A DNA stretch of 64,000 nt, taken from NCBI GenBank assembly GCA_022494885.1, contig JAGVSM010003704.1, positions 186,001-250,000 on the forward strand. Reading direction: 5' to 3'. Numbering within the stretch: position 1 is the stretch's first letter; each line of letters begins with the position of its first letter. This stretch comes from Micrasema longulum (lineage: Eukaryota > Arthropoda > Insecta > Trichoptera > Brachycentridae). Below are positions 54,065-62,333 of the stretch, piece after piece. The notes beneath the pieces were generated by a model. That model searched no databases. It saw only the letters and a program-made list of their open reading frames with translations, and was not told the origin of the DNA. The position numbers and the translations under genes are program-made.

Positions 54065-54199
54065 TGACTATATATCAGCATAAGAATAATTAAAACCTTC
54101 AAAAATTGTATTTGATAAAACTTCTCAAATCAAATAAATACATAGTGATATTTATTGTAGGTTATATATTTGTTGGAGGATATTTTTAATCTGTGGGTG

Positions 54200-54495
54200 G
54201 ACTGAGTTTGAAATGATGACGTTCTCCGAAGGATAAAAAGTAAAGAGGTACTGAAGGCTTTAAATAAAAGAAAACTTGAGTACTTTGGGCTTGTGATGAG
54301 AGGCAAAAAATATAGCATTTGACAAGGCATTCTACAGGGAAAGATTAAAGGAAGACGCAGCACAGGTAGAAGGCGCATCTCTTGGAGAACTTGCGCGACT
54401 AGTTCCATTGCAGCACTCAGTCCTTGTTCAGGGCAGCTGCCAACAAAGTAAGAATTGCTACGATGATTTAAGCCTCCACCGGGGAGAAGAAACAT
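54200..54495 (+). pseudogene. RTE-type LINE C-terminal fragment
   Basis: The plus strand reads DDVLRRIKSKEVLKALNKRK, LEYFGLVMRGKKYSI, stop, QGILQGKIKGRRSTGRRRIS and, in a shifted frame, LFRAAANKVRIATMI. This is the RTE-type C-terminal domain (K-x-EY-x-GH region, GKRG-x-GRRR, LFRAA-x-K). It has one stop and one frameshift. It is not the same family as 20937-23815. The 121-codon minus frame over the same bases is a shadow. Confidence 0.75.
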
Positions 54496-54734
54496 AAAAA
54501 AGAAGATGATTTGTTCGCTTCACAGTAAGGAGTATGCCATCTACATATATTTGATGGAAGAATATAAAAGTATTACTGCAAATGTGTGCTTTTCAGGAGA
54601 GCAAATGAACCCAATTATTTAGCTACAGAACTTATATTTTGCGAAACGGGTAATTATTTAGAGATCATTTCATCTGTGTTACCAAAATATAGTAATTTTC
54701 ACAAATAACAGAAATATTCCAGACATGCTACTTA

Positions 54735-55300
54735 AACTGTTAACTATTATGTGGCTATGGTGTAACACGAGTCTTTATAGGATACAAGACTTTCTATATA
54801 TATCTTATTTATTTCAAGGCTGAAGTTATATATTTTGTAATCTTGAAATTTTCACATAGGATTTGTAAAGTTAAATTTGAATCAGTTTGCTGGAATTTAA
54901 TGCAAAAAATATTTATCCTTACTAGCGAATAATGATAAACGAATGAAAGTGATGCCAATATCACAATATATCTGTTTTAATGTAAAAGATTGAGTATGAG
55001 AATATAACTTAGAACAAAAAAGACAGAGACGCTGTTCTGTGGCCGGTGTTTGTGTGAAAGAGACAAATACAAAATAATAAATTCGTTTTATCAGTTGGTT
55101 ATTGGCAGAAGCGAGAGTCCACGCTTGTTATATGACTGGCGTTTTTGTGATTTTTAAATTCATTTTGCCGCAACAGGTCGAAATTTTTTTTTATATAAAT
55201 TATATGTCATGCATGTCTCTTTATTTGTTTTTTTAATGTCCGAACTTCAAAATATTTTGTGTTTTGCTTGTGGTAACACGATTTTATATAACTGCGTGTT
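54735..55300 (+). repeat. Repeat family D, copy 2
   Basis: Same orientation and block order as 33425-34020: GTGGCT..GTGTAACACGAGTC, GAATGAAAGTGATGCCAA, GAATATAACTTAGAACAA, AGACGCTGTTCTGTGG, GTTATTGGCAGAAGCGAG, then GTCCGAACTTCAAAATATT. No coding potential. The strand given is arbitrary. Confidence 0.6.
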
Positions 55301-56070
55301 AACGTATAATAAAGCTTAGTCTTTTTAAAGTTAAAGATGGGACAGAAGTAGTTTCCTTATACTATTTGTATCACTCAACGAATAATAGAAATGAGTCTAC
55401 TAACATTACTTAGACGATCTTGTAATGAAAATATGACACAAAAGCGCATATTTACATGCATTTAAAAAAAAAAATGATTATAAATTTTTTAAATTTATCT
55501 TTTAATTGTACTAGTTAATACCGTTAATGCAAGCAGACACAAGGAACAATCTCTCATATAAATCGCAAAATGAACAAAAATGCAATTATACTTATATGTT
55601 CGTCTATCAAATTTTTTTCAACTTAACTAGATCGATTAGATAACAAATTTTCTTTCTTTTCTTTAAATAAATAACAGATATTTCAACAATGACAAAGAAC
55701 TTTTGATAAGAAAATTGAAAGCGGGATTGTTTTGTTATTTTTATACTCAAATCCTACGACATTTTGTATTTATCTAAGTTAATTAGTTAAATATTTCACG
55801 TCGTTTAATTAAAATGGTTTCAGAATCATTAAATAATACTATTGTCCTCGCATTTATTAAATTATATTAATTTAAAAGCTGATAATTCCTTACAATGTTT
55901 TTTTCGTGACATAATTCAACTTCAAAGAAAACTCAGACAACACTCGAAATCGTATTTCCACGTAGTTAAACGAAATGAAACTAACTCTGCCTTTGCTAAA
56001 ACTAATGATTAAAAAAAAAAAAAATTATACCTAACGTTAAGGCATGTGTATTAAACAATTTGTAAGTTTA
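55301..56070. other. AT-rich stretch, nothing recognised
   Basis: No motif on either strand. Confidence 0.5.
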
Positions 56071-56444
56071 TATATGGGAAGAGGTCTCCGGTTTGATTCC
56101 CGACATGGTTGATATGAAATATTTATTTAAAAAGGAGTGTCTGCACCAGAATAATTCATTGTCCCTGGAAGCATGAGACTTAAGTACTTGAAGTACTTAA
56201 TGTAGGTTAAGTGTAAATAATCAATGTAATTTATAAGAACCTGCTGACGAGTTGTATGTATGCAACTCAGCAGGACTTTAATTTAAGAATATTTTGTAAA
56301 TATTTTTGAAAAATAAATTTAAAAAAAATAAAAAAAAGCGTGAGACTTATCATCTATATTCATGTAACAAAAATTATCAAGATACTCTGCAATTGAAGTA
56401 TAAATGCAGTGCAATTTGCATAATTAGGTGCGGAAAGGGAATTA
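56071..56444 (+). mobile_element. SINE family B copy split by a LINE-type tail
   Basis: Box B (GTCTCCGGTTTGATTCCC) and CGACATGGTTGATATGAAAT lie before the interruption. After it the body continues TATCATCTATATTCATGTAA and ends GTGCGGAAAGGGAATTA. Box A is worn. It is interrupted by 155 bp at 56183-56337. Confidence 0.75.
56183..56337 (+). mobile_element. Short LINE-type 3' insertion with poly(A)
   Basis: Flanked by GCATGAGACTTA (56171-56182) and GCGTGAGACTTA (56338-56349), a 12-bp target duplication with one change. It contains the hairpin CCTGCTGA...TCAGCAGG with inner GTTG/CAAC pairs (about 56241-56273), then AAATAAATTT and an A-rich tail. It looks like the extreme 3' end of a LINE, or a SINE using that end. 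Confidence 0.7.
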
Positions 56445-56534
56445 TATATAACTATGTAAATACATATTTATTTTATTTATTTTGTTTATTTTATTTATTT
56501 TGTAATAAAAAAAAAAACACTTTATGTACTTTTC

Positions 56535-56592
56535 TAATGCAGTTTCTTATACACCATTTGGTACGGATCAGGGTGTGCTGATGATGACAATA
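56535..56592 (+). repeat. 3' scrap of SINE family B
   Basis: TAATGCAGTTTCTTATACAC, CATTTGGTACGGATCAGGG and GCTGATGATGAC match the 3' end of family B. Confidence 0.55.
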
Positions 56593-57540
56593 TACTTCAA
56601 GATTGAATCTATAAAAAAATAAACAACAATCAACTATATTTCATAAGCGATTTTTAGTAATTTTCTTACGGGCTTGGTTGCTTTCTGCTAAATTGAGTTT
56701 TATTTGTTTGTTGCGAATTTAATCAAAATATCGCGGAACATTTGAATTGGAACTCCGATTAATTAAAATTAAATTTATTTTCCTTTCGCATTTGGCAGAA
56801 CAAACCATTTATTACTATTATTATTTCATTTTATAATTATTGTTTTTATAAACCAGTGGACGATAATTATTATTCAGCCGTGAAAACAATCGTCCTGAGA
56901 AAAAACGTCAAATTATAAATTATTTGTTTTGTGTAGACACCGTTTTTGCCACGGACATAAAATATATTCATAAATAAAAATGTAATATCATAAACCATTC
57001 ATGTCGACACATTAAGTTCCATTCTTAACACATTAATGTCCCCTCCCAGTACATTAAACATAATTCAATAGGCTATAAAAATAATCGAATTGATATTTCA
57101 CAAGCTAACAATTGACGAGTATCGTCATCCCGCTATGTATGATTGATAAGATATGCGTGATAGTTTAAATAAGATTTCTATATCATTGGAACAAACTAAA
57201 ATCGGTTAATATCGTAATAAAAAATGACTTTTGTAATCAAAGCCTGATTATTGAGAGTTCCAAAATTAAAAAATCTTTTTTGACACTTTTTTTTTAATAG
57301 TGCAAAATAATTATCTAAATCGCTATTTGTAGTATATTCTATAACAATAAAATAAAATGTATAATTTTGAATTTCATTTTAATGTGATTTTTCTTAAGCC
57401 TGGGCGTTCTGTGCTGTGCTAGAAAAGGCGGATAGAAAATACGGTTCTGTGTGTGAAATTGAATCAAAAAGTAAACCTTTGTTTTATTTAAATAAAGATT
57501 AAAAATTATTATTCTGAATAAAAAAATCGGGTGGGTCTGC
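56593..57540. other. AT-rich stretch, nothing recognised
   Basis: Frames such as 57339-57626 (minus, 95 codons) have no motif and overlap the SINE that follows. Confidence 0.5.
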
Positions 57541-57780
57541 CTAGTTCTGTAGAAGTTGGTGCGTTCACCTATCATTCTCGAGGTCGTAGGTTTGATTCCT
57601 CTCAGGGTTGACTGTTTTAACTGCAATGTTTCATTGTCCCAGAACTGGCACCTGAAGCGTAATATTAATCACCCTTCCTTACTTAGATTATTGAAACACG
57701 CTGAATTTTTACGCTCAGTTTACAAATGCAGTGCCCCTATGCACCATAGGGTACGTGGAAAGGGGAATGATGATGATGAA
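57541..57780 (+). mobile_element. SINE family B copy, full length
   Basis: The head has TAGAAGTTGGTGCG (box A) and GTCGTAGGTTTGATTCCTC (box B). The body reads CATTGTCCCAGAACTGGCAC, TGAAGCGTAATATTAATCAC and GCAGTGCCCCTATGCACCAT. It ends GGGGAATGATGATGATGAA. The plus frame 57556-57816 is fortuitous. Confidence 0.82.
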
Positions 57781-58000
57781 ATTTATGGCAATCTTACTGG
57801 GATAGATTGCGAGTGATTTTATCTGCATGTCAGGAGTCAGGAGATTAAAAAAAAAGCTTACTCCCGGGATGATCCCGGAATTCCGGGAAGATTGGCAACC
57901 TTACTCTTGGCCCGTTGGGATGCAAAATAAAATAGTTTTTGGAATATTCTTTGGTGAGTATTTTATATTTAAAATGTTAAATTTTATATTTTAAATGTTG
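57781..58000. other. Short spacer, nothing recognised
   Basis: Contains the small inverted word CCCGGGATGATCCCGGAATT near 57864, too short to classify. Confidence 0.35.
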
Positions 58001-58056
58001 TTGTGAAAAAATATGTACTTCGTTATGTTAATAACGAAGTACATATTTTTTCACAA
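58001..58056. repeat. Perfect 26-bp stem hairpin with 4-base loop
   Basis: TTGTGAAAAAATATGTACTT then CGTTAT (58001-58026), loop GTTA, and the exact complement at 58031-58056. All 26 pairs match. The loop is too short for a typical miRNA precursor. It could be a small transposon remnant or a fresh palindromic duplication. Confidence 0.8.
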
Positions 58057-58597
58057 TTTCCAAGGGATGCGCCGCATTCATATTATGTAAGGGTGGAACG
58101 CACCTGCTGTAGCTCATAAAACACTATCATAATTACTTTAAATAAATAAGTTTAAAAAGCCAAATTTTAGCAACAAAAAATCTTACTAGTGAGAAAATGA
58201 GTAATTTCATAAATAATGTAGATGGAATAAAAATTTGTTATTCGATACTCGTGAAGATTTCTATACAGAAATTACAAAAGTGTATTTTGTTAACTACTAA
58301 TATTCTTAATATTTTTTATAAATTCTTATTGCATGTTTACTTCATTTTACAACGTTTTCCATTCTCTTAATTTCTTTATTTTTATCTCAATTTTTTTTCC
58401 TGATGAACCATTTCTTTTAAACAATTTGTTATAATATATATCGTATCAATAAATTATGTGTAATTATTCGTCAAGTTATTTGTTGTGCTTTGTACGTAGT
58501 TAATGTTGTAGTTTGTATAACTGTGATAGTTTCTACAAAAACAAACGATTAATGTATGTTTCTTTTTTGGGCGATACCGTGTGTGTTGGATTTGTTC
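58057..58597. other. AT-rich stretch, possible Penelope-like body
   Basis: No coding motif; lies downstream (minus orientation) of the hammerhead-like motif at 58598-58640. Confidence 0.35.
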
Positions 58598-58640
58598 CGA
58601 CGTTTCAGCTTCCATTGCAGACGCCCTCTTCAGGGTAAAC
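58598..58640 (-). other. Hammerhead-like motif, Penelope-type
   Basis: The minus strand reads CCCTGAAGAGGGCGTC, a TGCAATG loop, then GAAGCTGAAACGTCGGAAC. CTGAAGA fits CTGANGA and GAAA fits the second core box. The bases between can pair as GGCGTC with GAAGCT (one mismatch) to give stem II. This is the best match to the hammerhead arrangement reported for Penelope-like retroelements. Flanking stems I and III were not proven. Confidence 0.5.
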
Positions 58641-59227
58641 TGAGTGTTTTGTAGAAAAAAAAAATATGTGTTCAAGTATTCGTAATTTGTACCGTGTTGC
58701 AGTCGGCAATAGGGACATTTCTATTCGTTTTGTAGTATATAGTGTAGTGTGTAATTCAAAGAATGCATTTTTGAAACTTTTTAAAATAAATTTATCCATC
58801 ATCGCATGAAAACAATATTTACACCGTTACCATAATATTTTTTTTTACTTATTTAAAAATAAAAATTATAAAAAATCGTGAAGACTCTGTTGTGTATAAT
58901 GAAAAAGATAATTCAGTAATTAATATAGCTGAATGTAAAAATTGATTAATGCCCGCATGTGTCGCATTTAGCGCAGTAATGCGACGCAAGTGACTAACAT
59001 AAGTGCAATAAAATGCATTCGGCACTAATTATTAGTAACAGCGTGATGGTGATTACCCCCATTTCGTGTATTATTATTCCTAATTATATATTCCAATTGG
59101 TGAGTGACGCCAGCATACCACGCCTGCTGAGCTGGGACTTACTGCCTATTGTTACACGTAAAGTGGTGTAAATGAAGACGTTTAATTCGGTATCCTCAAG
59201 CTGAGATCACAAAACTTTACTTTTAAT
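58641..59227. other. AT-rich stretch, nothing recognised
   Basis: Frames at 58454-58675 and 58605-58802 (minus) have no motif. A small GTCGCATT...AATGCGAC inverted repeat lies near 58959-58983. Confidence 0.45.
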
Positions 59228-59326
59228 TAAAACAATGACCAATGACTGGTCAAAAGCCCTGTAGATGCCTAGAATTCTATATTACCTTCACTCAAATGTT
59301 CTTCATCTCTGTTATAATATGTTAAT
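59228..59326 (-). repeat. Family C fragment
   Basis: ATGACTGGTCAAAAGCCC..., in separate words CCAATGACTGGTC, GCCCTGTAGATGCCTAG and TCTCTGTTATAATATGTTAA, match the proximal part in complement. A plus copy follows at 59640. Confidence 0.65.
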
Positions 59327-59639
59327 AAATCAAAATTTATTGAATGCAAAAAGACAAGTTAGAACAAACATTTTCGGACGGTAAAATCAATGGTACTTAA
59401 GATTATTTTTTTTGCAGTATTTTATTATTTTTCATTATGATAAAATAAATAATAACTTTGTAAATTTTGTTTTTCTCGACATATTTTTCTAGTTTTGATA
59501 AAGTAAGTTGTGTTGCTTTAAAACCAGTGGGTAGAAAAAAAAGGGCCTAAAAACAAATTTGTTTTTATTTATTTTATTTTATTAAGAATGCTGGAATGAC
59601 GGAACAAACAAACATTTTTTTTAGCTTTATAATTTTCTT
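59327..59639. other. AT-rich spacer between inverted family C copies
   Basis: No motif. It separates the minus copy at 59228-59326 from the plus copy at 59640-59905. Confidence 0.45.
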
Positions 59640-59905
59640 CATATTAACATATTACAAGAGAGATGAGGAACATTTTAAAGAAGGTAATAAATAAGTCTAG
59701 GCATCTACAGGGTTTATAATCTGTTAGTGGTTGGTTTAAGTGCCCACTTTACACACTGTGTAACATTCACCATTTGACCCATATTTGAACATTTATATCC
59801 CTCCAATTCTTTCGTCTGCTGATGTTTGTGAAGTTAAGGAGCTGAAACCTATGTTTATGCGGGTGAGACTCGTGTAATTGAATTATTTCACTTTAGTATC
59901 AAGAA
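59640..59905 (+). repeat. Repeat family C copy, long
   Basis: ATATTAACATATTACAAGAG, TAAGTCTAGGCATCTACAGG, AAGTGCCCACTT (core with one change), CACACTGTGTAACATTCACC and GTGAAGTTAAGGAGCTGAAA, then GCGGGTGAGACTCGTG. Confidence 0.8.
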
Positions 59906-61228
59906 AAAAATTTCAAGTTTACATTCTTGTAAGACCTTAATGATTGTGCCTACAGCTAAGGCATTTTTTAAATCAGTGTTCGCTCATATTTGGATACAAT
60001 TATCTATGCTTATGTATAAATATATAAATAATGGTCTTTTAATAGTGAATTTTAATTATTTTCTTAGCGCCCATATTTAAATACTTTACTATATCTCAGT
60101 AGTGACGCTCCCAGAATACCTTGTTTGCATTTTTTGCGCCCTTAAAATGACCAACACTTTACTAGAAAGCCTTATCTTTAGTCAGTAATTGAGAATGAAT
60201 AATTGAGTAATTGTAACACAGTAATTTATGACCTATGCATATTCATATTATTGTAATTAAGTGTGTCTTCGCGTACGCCCTTATCACGCGTAATTACAAT
60301 TACTGACAACATATTTAAAATAAATTACACATTGTTTTAAAAATTATGTCACGTAAATGTAATTACCGATGTCCAAATCTGTAATCATTCAATATTTAGT
60401 TTTGATGATACGATTACTTCTGTTTTGCGTATATTTATTGTTTTTTTTTATTAGCTTAGGTATTTATTTAATACTTATGTTTTTTTTAAATTTAAAGTAC
60501 TAATAAAAAATACAAATTGTGTAATTTCTTGTTATGTTTTATATTTCGCTTTCAAAAATTTTTCTGTTTTACACGAATAAAGCAATATTCTATTTTTTAT
60601 GATTAATTCCACCAAATTGACTTTTTTTTGCTGATTTGGGTAGTTTTTCGTATTTTATCGCCGTTAAGAATAGACGTTAAAACAAAATAACTAGTCAGAA
60701 AGTTCGAAAGTTGTTAAATTTTGCCCTTATTAATTGAGGCCCGAAGAGCCCATCAACTAAGGTCCATAGGGCCGATTTAATGAAGCCAATATGGTATATT
60801 CATTTAGGGTAAATTAATTTAGACCCGATTAAATTATTAAATTATTTAATGAGTACAACAGGCTAACGGAGTCCTATAAAACGTCAAAAAATGACTATAT
60901 TCATTTTAAAAATTACTGCTTGAGGAGGTACGTTGAAGGTGAATTTTAGTTTTAAGTTCTTCTTTTTCCTTTGATATTTCTTTCTTACTATATCTAAATG
61001 TTTATTATATATATTTTTTTATCTTTATTTTTAATTTCTTTGTATTATATACTTAACTTGCTTTCTTATTTAAGTTTTATCTATATATTATAATTTGTTA
61101 CTATACTACTATATTATTACTATACCTTTAGGGAAATATTTTTTCCGTCCAAAATGAGTTTGTTGTAACTCCTGGGAGTAAAAAAAATATTTTTTGTTTT
61201 ATTTAATAAAAAATGAGGCCCGAACTCA
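59906..61228. other. No gene; small repeat near 60737
   Basis: 60737-60790 carries GAGGCCCGAAGAGCCCATC and ATAGGGCCGATTTAATGAAG, related to 61205-61222 and 62568-62625 on either side of the L2/CR1-like LINE. 60955-61120 is T-rich like a LINE 3' UTR. Confidence 0.4.
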
Positions 61229-62333
61229 TATTATTATTATTATTATGGATAACTTATATAGCGCCATTTTCTTTACAAAATACCTCAAGAGCGCTTAACA
61301 TAGTGATTCTTTTAAATTTATAATTTAATTACAATAATTTATTCTGTTGTCACATGCTACGGATTTATTCAAATTATTTAGAGTAAAATTGGGTTTTAAG
61401 TTTTTTCCGAAACATCACTTCACTTTAACAGCATCGCACCTCTGCTGGGAGAGCATTCCATGCCATAGGGCCTGCGACCGCAAATGCGCGTTCACTAAAT
61501 TTAGTGCGCTGTTTGCGTAGAGGTATAATAACTTTTCCTCTCGCCGTAGACGTAGCTGATCTAAGCGTGAGACGCCTGTCAGCTAATTCATCTGGAATGC
61601 ATAGTTCCCTTAGATATTCCGGAGCAGAGTTGTGCAGTGACTTATACATAAGCCAACAGAGTTTGTATTCGACCCTCTGTGGAAAACGTAGCCAGTGTAG
61701 TTCCCGAAGTAGTGAAGTGATATGATTGAACTTAGAGATTCCGAAAATAAGTCTCGCTGCGGGATTCAATACAGATTGTAGGCGAGTCATTTTGTTTATT
61801 GGTAGACCTGCATAGATGCCATTACAATAATCGACTCTAGACACTACAAACGCATTTATTAATTGACGGGCGGCATCAACCGGAAATTTTTTGCGTATGC
61901 ATTTGATTTGTCTCAGCTGGTAGAAGCATGAACTTATCATTCTACTAATTTGAGCGTCAAGAGAAAGGTCAGAATTGAGTAAAACTCCCAGTAGTTTAAC
62001 GGTGGGTAAAGCGGTACTCCCTACATTGGGTAGAGCCGTATCCTGGATCCAATTCTGTCGTCTGGCTGAAGCGACCCATAGTTGTTCAGTTTTTGATGGG
62101 TTTGATGTTAGTCTGTTTTCAGCCACCTAGTTTCCTACTTTCTCGATGCATCCATCAATTAAATTGACAAGCACACTTCTCTCGCCTGGTTTGCAATAAA
62201 AATAAATCTGAGTATCATCTGCGTAGCAGTGAGACCACAATCCATATTCTTTGATAATGTTCTCTATATCTTTAGTGTAAAGGAGATAGAGGAGTGGTCC
62301 GAGTACTGACCCTTGAGGCACTCCTGTAGACAC
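61229..62333 (-). pseudogene. L2/CR1-like LINE, RT and C-terminus, few stops
   Basis: Minus strand, 5'-truncated at the template-grip block. GVPQGSVLGPLLYLLYTKDI begins it, and HCYADDTQIYFYCKPGER carries the catalytic YADD. The frame then meets a TAG (62127-62129) where tryptophan is expected and continues in the same frame: LTSNPSKTEQLWV, LLGVLLNSDLSLD, VVSRVDYCNGIYAGLP, LRELHWLRFPQRVEYKL and FSERAFAVAGPMAWNALP. A TAA at 61425 is followed in frame by FRKKLKTQFYSK. The 3' UTR contains GCGCCATTTTCTTTACAAAA and an ATTATTATTATTATT tail (61229-61243). Only two nonsense changes over about 310 codons suggest a young insertion. Confidence 0.9.

Noticed and set aside
54130..54495. 121-codon minus-strand open frame
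   Set aside because: The plus strand of the same bases encodes clear RTE-type LINE residues, so this is a shadow frame.
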